The notes below the pieces were generated by a model. That model saw only the letters and a list, made by a program, of their open reading frames with translations. It searched no databases and was not told the origin of the DNA. DNA of 64,000 nucleotides, from assembly GCF_028858725.1 (NCBI RefSeq), contig NC_084790.1:560501-624500 (forward strand). The letters run 5' to 3'. The position numbers and the translations under genes were made by a program. Shown here one piece after another: positions 25,301 to 36,575 of the stretch; position 1 is the first letter of the stretch; each line of letters starts with the position of its first letter. Source of the DNA: Colius striatus. Lineage: Eukaryota; Chordata; Aves; Coliiformes; Coliidae.

Positions 25301-28300
25301 CGTGTCCCCAGGGGCTGCTGGGCCACCTCACTGTGCCAGGGCAGCGTGTCCCCAGGGGCTGCTGAGCCGCTGGTCCCCGAGTGCCCATGTCCACGGCACC
25401 GCGGCGCACTCCCCGGGCTCCGTGTGCCTGGGTTCCGCGTGCTGCGGGCAGTGCCCGGGGCAGGCGGCGTGTGCCCGCGCCGTGGCTGAGCCGCTGCCCG
25501 CCCGCAGGTCGCCTGCATGCAGTTCATCAACATCGTGGTGCACTCGGTGGAGAACATGAACTTCCGCGTGTTCCTGCAGTACGAGTTCACCCACCTGGGG
25601 CTGGACCGTTACCTGGAGGTGGGTGCCCCGTGCCAGCCCCGCGGGCGGGAGGGTGCCGGGGGACCCCGCCGGTGACGGCCCCGCCGGCGTTGCCGTGGCA
25701 GAGCCTGCGCCTCACCGAGAGCGACAAGCTGCAGGTGCAGATCCAGGCCTACCTGGACAACGTGTTCGACGTGGGGGCCATGCTGGAGGACTCGGAGACC
25801 AAGACGGCGGTGCTGGAGCACATGGAGGAGCTGGAGGAGCACGTCGGCCAGGTGGGCCGTGGGCGCGGGGGGTGGGCGGCTGACGCAAAGGCGCCGCGGT
25901 GGGCTCGGCGCTGAGCCTCGGCGCCGCGTCCCCCGCAGCTCACGGAGAAGCTGCAGCATGCGGAGAACGACTCGATGGCCAAGATAGCGGAGCTGGAGAA
26001 GCAGCTGAGCCAGGCGCGGCGGGAGCTGGAGGCGCTGCGGGTGAGCGGCGGGGCCGGGGCGGGCGGGCTGCGGGGCTGCGGCCGCACACGGCGACGAGCC
26101 GGGCTCTGTCACCGCCGCAGGAGCAGCTGAGCCCGCCGCGGCCCCGCAGCCCGCCCGCCCCGCAGCCCCGCGACCGCTACCGCCTGGCGCTGGAGCGGCG
26201 GCTGGCCGAGCTGGAGGAGAAGGGGCTGGTGCACATCCTGCGCGGGCCCGACGGAGACGTCGCCATCGAGATCGTCCCCGTCGTCATGGAAACGCCGGCA
26301 GCCCCCGCCGGCAGCGGGGAGCCCGGCGGCAGCGGCGCAGGTACCGGGGGTGGCGGCAGCATCCCGGGGGGCGGGGGGGGCTCTCGGCACAGTGTCCCTG
26401 GGCAGGGAAGCTGAGGCGGGGGCGCAGAGGCGCGCCCGGGAGTGCGGCGTCGCTGGGGACCGCGGCCCCCCCCGTGCCCTCCCGCGCCCTCGCCTCACCC
26501 AGCGCTTCCTTCTGTTGCAGATGCTCCGGCTCCGGCGCCGCCTCCCCCGCCGGCCCCCGCCGCCCCCCCGGCTCCCCCTCCTCCGCCACCCCCCCCGCCG
26601 CTTCCAGGGGCTGAGCCCGGCCCCCCGCCGCCCCCTGCGCCCCCCCTGCCCGCGGGCACCGGTCCCCCGCCGGCCCCTCCGCTCCCCGGTGCCCCCGTGC
26701 CGCCCCCACCCCCGCCCCCGCCGCTCCCCGCGGGGTCGGAGGGCCCCGCGCCCCCCCCTCCGCCGCCCCTTCCCCTCGGCGGGGGGCTCCCAGCCGGGCC
26801 GGGGGTCCCTCACAGCAGCGGCAGCTCAGGTGAGTGCAGCCCCCCCGAGCGAAGGCTGGGGCAGCGTGGGGTGGGGCTCGGGACCCTCCAGCTGGTGACG
26901 TGCCCCCCTCTGCACCCCCCGCAGTGAAGGTGAAGAAGCCGATCCAGACCAAGTTCCGGATGCCCGTCTTCAACTGGGTGGCGCTGAAGCCGAGCCAGAT
27001 CGACGGCACCGTCTTCACCGAGCTCAACGACGAGAAGGTTCTGCAGGTGAGGACACAGCGGGGCTTGGGGGGTCCAGGGGGCCCAGGGGTTCCAGTCACC
27101 GGGTGCTTAGCTGGGCCAGTGCCCCAGTCCACTCTGCACCCACACTGCAGGAGCTGGAGAGAGATAACGAGGGCTCTGCCATCCTTTGCCTTGTCCCCTT
27201 GCTCCACCCTCCTCCTCACATCCTGGCCATGTGTTCTTCCTCATCTTCCTCCTCCGATCCCCTCATCCCTTCCTTGCACCCTCTCTGTCCCCTTGTCCTT
27301 TCCCTGTCATTCTCCCCTTCCCTTTGACCCCTCCCCTCGCTCCATCTTCGTCCTCTCACTCCTCTGCACCTTGTCCCGCTCCTCTGGCCCCGTCCTTGTC
27401 CCAGATGTCCGGCGTCCCCCCCCTGCCGTGCCCTCAGCCCCGTCTCCCCGCAGGAGCTGGACATGAGCGACTTTGAGGAGCAGTTCAAGACCAAAGCTCA
27501 GGGCCCCGGCTTGGACATCAGTGCCCTCAAGGTGAAAGCCACACAGAAAGCCCCCAGCAAGGTCACCCTCATGGAGTCCAACCGAGCCAAGAACCTGGCC
27601 ATCACCCTTCGCAAGGCTGGCCGCAGCATCCAGGACATCTGCACAGCCATCGAGACGTGGGTGTGGGGGAAGGTCGGGCGCGGGGGGATGCTGTGGGTGG
27701 GCTGGGGTTGGAGGGGCGCCGGCACCCGCCGCGGGGATGGAGGGGAGGGGGGAGCGGTGGGGGGCGCTGAGGGACCTTGCTGGGGGCTTCCCACCGCCGC
27801 AGGTACGACCAACAAGCCCTGAGCCTCGACTTCCTGGAGCTGCTGCTGCGCTTCCTGCCCACCGAGTCGGAGCGGGCGCTGATGGGGAAGCTGGAGCGCG
27901 AGCAGCAGCCGCCCGAGGAGCTGTCGGACGAGGATCGGTTCATGCTGCGCTTCGGCCGGATCCCGCGCCTGGCCGAGCGCATGAACGTCATGATCTTCCT
28001 GGGCAGCTTCGGCGACACGGCCCAGCTGCTCACGCCGGTGGGTGCCGCGGCAGGGGCCGGGGAGCCGCTGGGGGATCCCCGTGGCGGGGCACTTGACGCT
28101 CCTCCTCCCGCCCGCAGCAACTCAACGCCATCATCGCCGCCTCCATGTCGCTCAAGTCCTCCAGCAAGCTGCGCAACATCCTGGAGGTGAGGAGCGCGGG
28201 GGACGCCGGGCGCCGCCGGGCCGTGCGTGGGCACCGTGCCCTCTCCCTGCCGAGCCCGGCGGGCACCAGCCGTGTCCCTTGTGTCCCCGCAGATCGTCCT

Positions 28301-30946
28301 GGCCTTCGGCAACTACATGAACAGCAGCAAACGCGGCGCAGCCTACGGCTTCCGCCTGCAGAGCCTCGACGCGGTACGGCCGGGGGGCTGCCGGTGCCCA
28401 GGGACCAGCCTCGGGGATGGAGGGGCACGGGAACTGGCTGTGGGCATGGAGGGATGCAGGGGCCACCTGCAGGGTTTGGAGAGGTGTGGGGAGCAGCTGT
28501 AGAGGTGTGGGGATGGAGGGGCAGAGGAGTCAGCTGTGGGCACGGAGGGACAGAGACTGTAGGGCTGGAGAGGCACATGGAGGAGCTAAGGGATGGAGCT
28601 GCACAAGAACTGATTGTGGGGGTTGGAAGGGAGCAGAGGTGGGGAGATGGAGGGCTGCAGATCCAGCTGTGGGGATGGGGAGCTGCAGATCCAGCTGTGG
28701 GGACTGAGATGTGCAGATCCTGCTGTGAGGATGGAGGGCCACCAGAGCCTGCCGTGAGCAGGGGTGAGGTGGTGGCGTTGGGAAGCTGATGCCACCTTCT
28801 CCCAGCTGCTGGAGATGAAGTCGACGGACCGCAAGCAAACGCTGCTGCATTACCTGGTGCGGGTGATCATGGAGAAGTACCCCGAGCTCACCGGCTTCCA
28901 CACCGAGCTGCACTTCCTCGACAAGGCTGGCACAGGTAGTGCCCGCGGGCACCAGGCTGCGGGGGGCACACAGGGCACTGCCTGGCCTGACCCCGCCGCC
29001 CACCCTCCCCGCAGTGTCCCTGGACAGCGTGCTGCAGGACGTGCGGGGGCTGCAGCAGGGCATGGAGCTGACCCGCAAGGAGTTCATGCGGCAGGACGAC
29101 AGCCTCGTGCTCAAGGAATTCCTCAAAGTCAACCTGGAGGTGATGGAGAAGCTGCAGGCTGACAGCAAAACCGCCAAGGTGGGTGCTGGGTGGTGGGGCA
29201 GGATTGGCACCCCTCGTTCCGAGGTGGGGGCACCCTGAGGTGCCCTCTGCTCACACCTCTGCCACACGGGAGAGGCTCCTGGCTGGGACGTGGCTCCAGA
29301 GAGATTGCCGGGAGCTGGGGGGGTGCAGAGGGGCACATGGAGGTGGAAGGAGGCAGTGGGTGATGGGGTGCTGCTGCCCAGCCCCAGCCCCTGCACCGGG
29401 GTGTCTCTGCCTGCAGGAGGCTTACGAGTCAGCTGTGGAGTATTTTGGGGAGAATCCCAAGACCAGTCCCCCAACCACCTTCTTCCCCATGTTCATGCGC
29501 TTCATCAGAGCCTACAAGGTATGAGGGGACAGGGGGGGCCTTGTTCCTGGTCTGAGGGGGCCTGGCTCCACTTTGGAGTGAGCAGCAGAAGCCACCCCTG
29601 AGGCCAAGGGCTGACAGGGCAGCTCTGTGCTGCCCTTCGAGGTGGGTGGAGGAGATGCTGAAGAGGAGCTGGGGGCTGCTGAGGGGAGGAAAAGGAGGGG
29701 CTGCAGTCCTGCTGCAGGGCCCTCCCTGGCTCAGCAACCCCCCCAGCTCAGCATCCCCCCAGCTCAGCACACCTCTGTGCTTCCCCCAAGAAAGCAGAGC
29801 AGGACATTGAGCTGTGGAAGAAACAAGAGGCTGCGGCCAAAGAAGCAGAATGCAGCCCCCCTGGCAGCGAGGACCAGCCTGAGGTGAAGGTGCTCCCAGT
29901 GTCTGTCCTGGGGGCAGCCCACAAGTGGGCTGAGTGGTGGGGAAGTGCAAAACAGGGCTTGGCAGAGAGGGGGCTGAGTGGGGAGCGAGGATGGGGCCCC
30001 TCTCTCATGTGAGGAGGCCACATCGCTCACCCCACGCTGTCCCCACTGCAGATGCCCGTCCAGAAAGCCAAGAGGCAGCAGATGGACATGATTGCTGAGC
30101 TGAAGAAGAGGCAGATGGTGAAGGAGCCTCTCATCTACGAAGGGAAGGACGGGGCCATCGAGGATATAATTTCAGGTGAGGGATTGGGTGTCACTGTCGC
30201 TGTGGGGGGCTGTCACAGCCTGGAGCTGGAGGGCCACTGAGCCCGACTGGGGGACTAAAGCCACTTGTAGCACCTCATCCCACACGGTGCTGAGCGCTCT
30301 CTGTCCTGGCTCATAGCTCTTCCTCCTCTTCTGCTTCTTTCTCCTCCCTCCTCTTCCCTCCTCCTCCTCACTGTGGCTCTGGATTGCTCTGCTCAGCTCT
30401 GAAAACTGTTCCTTTCACGGCCAGGACGGGCAAGCGCTCGTCCCGGCTCTTCTGCGACGTCAGCTTCAACGAGGAGAGTCCTCTCTAGGTACCAGGGCCG
30501 GGCAGGCTCGGGGCGGGCACGGCACGGGCAGGGGCTCCCGGTGCCCATCCTCCCCTCGGCCGTGGGGCAGGGCAGCCGGGCTCTGCCTCATGCTGAAAGT
30601 CAGCCCCAGCCCCAGCGCCAGGATAAGGTGCTGAGCACACAAAGTGCTGAGAGAACGGGGTCTCCCAGGCTGGTTGCTCGTGGCTCTGTGTGCAGCGGGT
30701 CAGGCCTCTCCCCAGTACCCGTCTGCAGGCGGGGGGTGGCTGTGGGGGCTGTGGGGGGCTGTGGGGGCTGTGGGGGGCTGTGAGTGGCTGTGGGGGGCTG
30801 TGGGGCAGCAGCTCCCAGCCCTCACGTGTGTCGGCCTCCCCGGTGCAGACCTGCGGAACAACCCGTACCGGCGGGCGGACAAGGGCCGTGGCAGCGCCAA
30901 GAAACGGGGGCAGAGCCTGCAGCCCACGCCGGACATCGCGCTGTGA
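16052..30946 (+). CDS. FMNL1: Formin-like protein 1, complete, 26 coding exons
   Basis: Diaphanous-related formin that nucleates and elongates actin filaments at the cortex of blood cells. Exons: 16052–16213, 20733–20816, 21035–21118, 21198–21271, 21797–21880, 22092–22238, 23386–23494, 23690–23766, 23851–23944, 24257–24331, 25508–25618, 25702–25851, 25939–26040, 26121–26340, 26521–26829, 26925–27046, 27454–27656, 27803–28037, 28118–28186, 28293–28373, 28806–28935, 29015–29178, 29417–29518, 29791–29883 (or 29889), 30052–30175, 30849–30946. All phases join, giving 1100 aa (1102 with the second donor of exon 24), the usual length. MGNAAGG gives a myristoylatable Gly2. The GTPase-binding/FH3 region is about 20–450 ([41 protein letters not shown]). 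A coiled coil at about 400–450 and a polyproline FH1 at about 525–625 (exon 15) precede FH2 at about 630–1030 ([10 protein letters not shown]-like, [20 protein letters not shown]). The DAD-like [11 protein letters not shown] comes next, and the tail is [15 protein letters not shown]. Relative to recalled human FMNL1, the exon 3/4 junction (SRK|FKRR) lacks a VAADWMSNLG-like insert. Confidence 0.97.
16653..16706. repeat. 18-bp tandem repeat, three copies, FMNL1 intron 1
   Basis: GGGGCTGCGGGAGATCCG occurs three times in perfect tandem in the CpG-rich start of intron 1. Confidence 0.9.
19258..19478 (+). mobile_element. CR1 LINE 3' fragment
   Basis: About 220 bp with CR1 3' blocks in sense orientation (GACCCAGGCTGCCCAGGGAG, GAGGTTCCCAAACCCC, GCTGCTTGAGCAGGG), ending in TGTGATTCTATAGTCTATG, the decayed CR1 3' microsatellite-like tail. 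Inserted in FMNL1 intron 1, sense to the gene. It is the same family as the 14.7-kb copy but in opposite orientation. Confidence 0.85.
23230..23263. repeat. (CT)n microsatellite, FMNL1 intron 6
   Basis: Run of CT dinucleotides with two GT interruptions, about 120 bp upstream of exon 7. Confidence 0.9.
24364..25371. repeat. 44-bp minisatellite, ~23 copies, FMNL1 intron 10
   Basis: The unit starts GTGTCCCCAGGGGCTGCTG and continues through CCACCTCACTGTGCCAGGGC. Copies differ mainly at TGAGCC versus TGGGCC, GCAGCGTG versus GCAGCATG, and a CCCCTGGGCACC variant in four copies. The array fills most of intron 10 and begins about 30 bp after exon 10. Because 44 is not a multiple of 3 and the unit lacks stops, long + strand frames run through it; they are artefacts. 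Confidence 0.96.
30397..30488 (+). CDS. FMNL1: FMNL1 alternative terminal exon
   Basis: After DGAIEDIIS (exon ending 30175, phase 1) a good acceptor (TGCTCTGCTCAG) opens a frame reading [20 protein letters not shown] and then VSFNEESPL, with TAG at 30486–30488. This matches the known alternative FMNL1 C-terminus ([14 protein letters not shown]...). It is phase-equivalent to the exon at 30849–30946, so either can follow exon 25. The swap replaces the tail just after the DAD-like segment. Confidence 0.88.
30738..30806 (+). repeat. G-rich GGCTGTGGGG repeat before the last FMNL1 exon
   Basis: Repeats of GGGGGCTGTG with runs of 5–6 G on the + (transcribed-sense) strand, 43 bp upstream of the alternative terminal exon at 30849. 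The sequence could form G-quadruplexes in DNA or pre-mRNA (inference) and lies between the two competing terminal exons. Confidence 0.8.
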
Positions 30947-31741
30947 CCGGCCCAGCACCGGCCCAGCACCGGCCCAGCACCCGCAGGACGTCCCGCGGGG
31001 CACGGGGGCCGCTGCCCGCTCCCGGCCGCTCCGCGCCTGCTCCCGCCCGCACGGCCCCGGCTCCGGCCAGGGCGCTCCTGGTGCTTGCTTAGCCGTGCCC
31101 CAGCTGCTCTCCTGCAGGCCTGCACGGCTGGGGGACCCTCCTGGGAACGTGCAGGGAGCAGACAGCGGGCTCCAGCTTGTCCTGGAAGGGAGGAAACCCA
31201 AAGGGGCTGCCCCAGCCCTGCCCCAGAGCTGCTCCGGTGCGCGCTGGCCTCGGGCCGGCCCCGGGCGCTGCTGTGCCCCGCTTCAGCTTGCTGGTGCCTT
31301 TGATGCCCCGCTGCGGGAGGGGTGTGGGGCAGGGGCACAGCCGTCCCTGCACCTCTCCCCCATGTCCCCCTGCCCTCTCTGAGCCCCGGGAGCACCTCCC
31401 CAGCGAGGGGCGCGCTGCAAAGCTCCCACGCTGGGCACTGCCCGAGCCCCAGGAGCTGGCAGGGCTGCTACTTTCTATGTCTTCCTTCAAGTCTCCCAGT
31501 GCACGGGGAGCAGGGACTGGAACACCCCCTGTGCCCAGGCCGGGCTGCGTGGCTCACACAGGGGTGTGTGAGCGGCAGGGCGCGGGGCTGCCTGCTGTAA
31601 TGAAGCTGCTCGCGCTCGGGGCTGCGCCGGGAGCGAAGGTGTAACATAAATGCCTGGAAGCCACCGTGTAAAACAGCAACTGCTCCTTTGTACACATTAT
31701 TTTTCTATACTGAAGGCCTGTCAATGTAAAGCAGAACCGGG

Positions 31742-31747
31742 AATAAA
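31742..31747 (+). terminator. FMNL1 poly(A) signal AATAAA
   Basis: AATAAA about 0.8 kb after the FMNL1 stop at 30946. An AT-richer stretch typical of the end of a 3' UTR precedes it. Transcript end is expected near 31,760–31,770. Confidence 0.8.
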
Positions 31748-31805
31748 GTGACTGCGAGGACGAAGCTCTGGTCTGGGGGAAGGGGAGAGCTTGGCGTGGC
31801 ACCTG

Positions 31806-31838
31806 AGGGAGGGAGGGAGGGAGGGAGGGAAGGAGGGA
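31806..31838. repeat. (GGGA)n microsatellite
   Basis: Seven or so GGGA/GGAG units just past the FMNL1 poly(A) site. Confidence 0.85.
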
Positions 31839-32835
31839 TGCAGCAGCTGGTGCTTGTTGCTGCACTAACAAGTGGGACCTTGTTAAGGAGGAGCTGCCAG
31901 GAGCAGGTATCACACTCCTGGGAGTGGTTTGAAGCAGAGGATGTGTTTTTGACCTGCTGCCTGAGGCTGGGTGACTCCAGGGTTCCTGGCAGCCTCCTGG
32001 CTGGGGTGGGTGAGGAGGAATTAGAGTGCCAGAGGATGACAGAAGGGAAAAGCCAGGACTTGGGGCTCTTCCCAGGAGTAGCCCCACTTCTTGCTGGCTG
32101 TGTCCTTAAGGAGAAGGCTCCCAGCTCTCTCTGCTGAGTGAGGGGGGCACAGCTTCTGCCGCCCCCAGTGTGAAGCTGAGGCTGGGTGCAGCACAAGAAT
32201 CAGGGCAAAGCCCCCCAGCAGCCCTTTTACAGGGGCTGTCCTCAGAGACAAGGGCTGCTCTGGTTCTTCCCCGAGCTGATCTGCATCTGCAAGGACGTCT
32301 GGTGACAACACATCTGCCTTTCTGAGTGGAGACACCTGACTTGCCTTCTGCCTTCACGGGACAAACACAGGTAAGTGACAACAGCACCCCTCCCAGCTCA
32401 GCCTGGGGTTCACAGGGGCAGATACCTGCCCTCACTCACTGGCCACCAGCACAGCCCAGGGCCCTGCACCCATTTCAGAGCCACACACCACCCAAGCTGA
32501 GCCCAGCAGCTCCCTGTGCTTGCCCAGAGCTGTGGGTGCCTCTCCCAAGCTCGGCCTCTCTGCACCCCACAGCTGCTGTTCCCACTGTTGGGAACACTCA
32601 CAGTGACAGGAGGAGGGATGCTCTGCCTGATAACAGATACAAGCGCATTTAGCTCAGACCTGACAGAAGTGCTGCTGCCTCTTCAGACCCAGAAACACAT
32701 CCCTCAGAAAGTAGGGCAGGAGAGAGCAGAGTTTAACCAGGACAGGCTTCCCTTGAACCAGCTCTGACTCAGCACCTCTGGGACAATGTATCAAACCACT
32801 ACCCATGAGAAACAAGCAGCTTTTTGTTATCCAGC

Positions 32836-32841
32836 TTTATT
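32836..32841 (-). terminator. Candidate MAP3K14 poly(A) signal
   Basis: TTTATT on the + strand is AATAAA on the minus strand. I found no canonical signal on that strand between here and the MAP3K14 stop at 38004, which would make a 3' UTR of about 5.2 kb that includes the 29-bp minisatellite. A non-canonical nearer signal is equally possible. Confidence 0.35.
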
Positions 32842-34134
32842 CTCCTTTCCCCTGTGCAAATCCAGCTCCACAATGTTCATTTCCAGAAGTCACAGTGTGA
32901 TAAAGTGTCATCTGCTGGGTACAAACTGTCTGTCCCATGGCCTCCCCCAGCACTGCCCAGTCCCCCCACCAGCAGCTTCCTGCTGCTTTGCACAGTGACC
33001 CTTCCACACCCTGGGAAAGCAGCTACAGGCCAAGAGCCCTCTGTGTCTGGGCCTCTGGGATTCCTCCCTACCCTGAATGGGGTTCTGCCTCAACACCCTG
33101 GTCTGTTAGGCACAGCTTCAGCCAAGTCTTACGGTACATAATGAACAGTTCTGACTTTCTGTCAGTGCTGCAGCACAGGCCTTGGGCTGGAAGCTGCACT
33201 TTTGATGCCTGTCACTGCAACAACGACCAGGCACATCAAGAGGAAATTGTCTTGGTGGCAGGAGAGAGCTGAGGTGGTAAAAGCCTGAGAGTGCCAGAGT
33301 CCCTCCTGAGAGGAGAACGTGTGTCTGGGCAGGGCCCAGAGCCCTGCTGCTGGGCTGAGGGGTTTGGACAGCACAGACAGGCTGCAAGAGGCTAATGCTG
33401 ATGTGAGAGAGGAGCAGGGGGACAGCATCTGCCTGGTTCTGGCAGTGGGGGCTGACTGCTCCCCTTCCCTTTGCACTGCTGCCCCCAGATGCAGGTTAAT
33501 GCTACGGACGAAGCATGAGGCTGGGGAGCCCTGGCAAGGGAGAGAGAGCTGCTGCCTCCTGCACAGCTGGAGCTGAGCACCAGCCAAGGAGCTGGGCACT
33601 CAAGCCTCGATGCAGACAACAGCCAAAGCCTCAGCCCAGGGGAAGGGCCCAGGCTGTTTCACACTGACACATCATCCCCAGCCCTGCCTCACAGCCACAC
33701 AGCACCAACGGGCTCTTAGAAACAGCCAACAGATTTCTCCCCTTCCCTTCCTTTCCCCCCCTGCCATGGGGGAGACGCCAGGCGTGGGGTTTGGCTGGTG
33801 CACTGGACTCAGCAGCTCCTGGGAGCCCTGAGGAGGCATTTTGCTCCCTCCTGCTCCAGAGCCTAGAATTCTTAGCAGTTTATGGCATCTGAAAAGACCA
33901 AGTCGAGACAGCCTGGCCCTTCCCCCCACTCCTTCCTGGCAGGGACTGCATCATGTGTTAACTGCTCACTACAATGTCTCTTAAGGTGGTGTTTGAGATA
34001 CAATTAGGTGCCTATTTGGGACAGGGGATTAAGTGCTTTAGAACAAAAAGTGCTACAAAAACTATGCCCACAGTGCTGAGCAGGTGCAGTTCTTCCACAG
34101 GAGTTCTACTTTTTAACAGATGTCTGCTCAGTGC

Positions 34135-36575
34135 TGGCCCTGCCTCGGTTTTGTGCTCAGGGGTGTCTCTGCCTTGGTTTTGTGCCCAGGGGTGTCTCTG
34201 CCTTGGTTTTGTGCTCAGGGGTGTCTCTGCATTGGTTTTGTGCTCAGGGGTGTCTCTGCCTTGGTTTTGGGCTCAGGGGTGTCTCTGCATTGGTTTGAAG
34301 ACTGATATTGCCTTGGTTTTGGGCTCAGGGGTGTCTCTGCCTTGGTTTTGTGCTCAGGGGTGACTCTGCCTTGGTTTGAAGACTGATATTGCCTTGGTTT
34401 TGGGCTCAGGGGTGTCTCTGCATTGGTTTTGGGCTCAGGGGTGTCTCTGCATTGGTTTTGGGCTCAGGGGTGTCTCTGCATTGGTTTGAAGACTGATATT
34501 GCCTTGGTTTTGTGCCCAGGGGTGTCTCTGCATTGGTTTTGTGCTCAGGGGTGACTCTGCCTTGGTTTGAAGACTGATATTGCCTTGGTTTTGGGCTCAG
34601 GGGTGTCTCTGCCTTGGTTTTGTGCTCAGGGGTGACTCTGCCTTGGTTTGAAGACTGATATTGCCTTGGTTTTGTGCCCAGGGGTGTCTCTGCATTGGTT
34701 TTGTGCCCAGGGGTGTCTCTGCATTGGTTTTGTGCCCAGGGGTGTCTCTGCATTGGTTTTGTGCCCAGGGGTGTCTCTGCATTGGTTTGAAGACTGATAT
34801 TGCCTTGGTTTTGGGCTCAGGGGTGTCTCTGCATTGGTTTTGGGCTCAGGAGTGTCTCTGCATTGGTTTTGGGCTCAGGGGTGTCTCTGTATTGGTTTAG
34901 GAGTGACACTGCATTGGTTTTGTGCTCAGGGGTGTCTCTGCATTGGTTTGAAGACTGATATTGCCTTGGTTTTGTGCTCAGGGGTGTCTCTGCATTGGTT
35001 TTGTGCTCAGGGGTGTCTCTGCATTGGTTTAGGAGTGACACTGCATTGGTTTTGGGCTCAGGGGTGTCTCTGCATTGGTTTTGTGCTCAGGGGTGTCTCT
35101 GCATTGGTTTAGGAGTGACACTGCATTGGTTTTGTGCCCAGGGGTGTCTCTGCATTGGTTTTGTGCCCAGGGGTGTCTCTGCATTGGTTTTGTGCCCAGG
35201 GGTGTCTCTGCATTGGTTTTGGGCTCAGGGGTGTCTCTGCATTGGTTTTGGGCTCAGGGGTGTCTCTGCATTGGTTTTGGGCTCAGGGGTGTCTCTGCCT
35301 TGGTTTTGTGCTCAGGAGTGTCTCTGCCTTGGTTTTGTGCTCAGGAGTGTCTCTGCCTTGGTTTTGTGCTCAGGGGTGTCTCTGCCTTGGTTTTGTGCTC
35401 AGGGGTGTCTCTGCCTTGGTTTTGTGCTCAGGGGTGTCTCTGCATTGGTTCGAAGAGTGACATTGCCTTGGTTTTGGGCTCAGCGGTGTCTCTGCCTTGG
35501 TTTTGGGCTCAGGGGTGTCTCTGCCTTGGTTTTGGGCTCAGGGGTGTCTCTGCCTTGGTTTTGGGCTCAGGGGTGTCTCTGCCTTGGTTTTGGGCTCAGG
35601 GGTGTCTCTGCCTTGGTTTTGGGCTCAGGGGTGTCTCTGCCTTGGTTTTGTGCTCAGGGGTGTCTCTGCCTTGGTTTGAAGACTGATATTGCCTTGGTTT
35701 TGTGCTCAGGGGTGTCTCTGCATTGGTTTTGTGCTCAGGGGTGTCTCTGTATTGGTTTAGGAGTGTCTCTGCATTGGTTTTGGGCTCGGGGGTGTCTCTG
35801 CATTGGTTTTGGGCTCGGGGGTGTCTCTGCATTGGTTTTGTGCTCAGGGGTGTCTCTGCATTGGTTTTGTGCTCAGGGGTGTCTCTGCATTGGTTTTGTG
35901 CTCAGGGGTGTCTCTGCATTGGTTTTGTGCCCAGGGGTGTCTCTGCATTGGTTTTGTGCCCAGGGGTGTCTCTGCATTGGTTTTGTGCCCAGGGGTGTCT
36001 CTGCATTGGTTTTGTGCTCAGGGGTGTCTCTGCATTGGTTTTGTGCTCAGGGGTGTCTCTGCATTGGTTTTGGGCTCAGGGGTGTCTCTGCATTGGTTTA
36101 GGAGTGACACTGCATTGGTTTTGTGCCCAGGGGTGTCTCTGCATTGGTTTTGTGCCCAGGGGTGTCTCTGCATTGGTTTTGTGCTCAGGGGTGTCTCTGT
36201 ATTGGTTTAGGAGTGTCTCTGCATTGGTTTTGTGCTCAGGGGTGTCTCTGCCTTGGTTTGAAGACTGATATTGCCTTGGTTTTGGGCTCAGGAGTGTCTC
36301 TGCATTGGTTTTGGGCTCAGGGGTGTCTCTGTATTGGTTTAGGAGTGACACTGCATTGGTTTTGTGCTCAGGGGTGTCTCTGCATTGGTTCGAAGAGTGA
36401 CATTGCCTTGGTTTTGGGCTCAGGGGTGTCTCTGCCTTGGTTTTGGGCCCAGGGGTGTCTCTGCCTTGGTTTTGTGCCCAGGGGTGTCTCTGCATTGGTT
36501 TTGTGCTCAGGGGTGTCTCTGCATTGGTTCAGGAGTGACACTGCCTTAGTTTTGTGTTCAGGGCTGGCACTGCCT
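34135..36575. repeat. 29-bp minisatellite, ~84 units, between FMNL1 and MAP3K14
   Basis: Consensus unit on the + strand: GGTGTCTCTGCATTGGTTTT plus GTGCTCAGG. Variable positions define families: GTGCTC, GTGCCC or GGGCTC, and CATTGG or CCTTGG. Two shorter variants are interspersed (TTTGAAGACTGATATTGCC and TTTAGGAGTGACACTGCA). Blocks of identical variants sit together, for example about seven GGGCTC/CCTTGG units at 35465–35645 and four GTGCCC/CATTGG units near 35130–35215, showing local block duplication. All three + frames stay open because the unit has no stop and 29 is not divisible by 3; these frames are not genes. Confidence 0.96.

Larger units (their letters stand above)
31770..34134. other. 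Spacer between FMNL1 and the 29-bp minisatellite
   Basis: No supported gene. It contains the (GGGA)n run, a consensus-like + strand donor (ACACAG|GTAAGTGA) at 32370/32371 with no clear partner exon, and the minus-strand AATAAA listed separately. Much of the right half may be MAP3K14 3' UTR. Confidence 0.5.

Noticed and set aside
24376-25365. 329-aa frame in FMNL1 intron 10
   Set aside because: Translation of the 44-bp minisatellite, bounded by the confirmed FMNL1 exons 10 and 11.
26109-27219. Long Gly/Arg-rich minus-strand frames opposite FMNL1 FH1
   Set aside because: Antisense of the polyproline-coding exon; mirror of its codon bias.
34974-36101. 375-aa frame and other long frames in the 29-bp array
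   Set aside because: Pure tandem-repeat translation; all three frames stay open because the unit lacks stops and its length is not a multiple of three.
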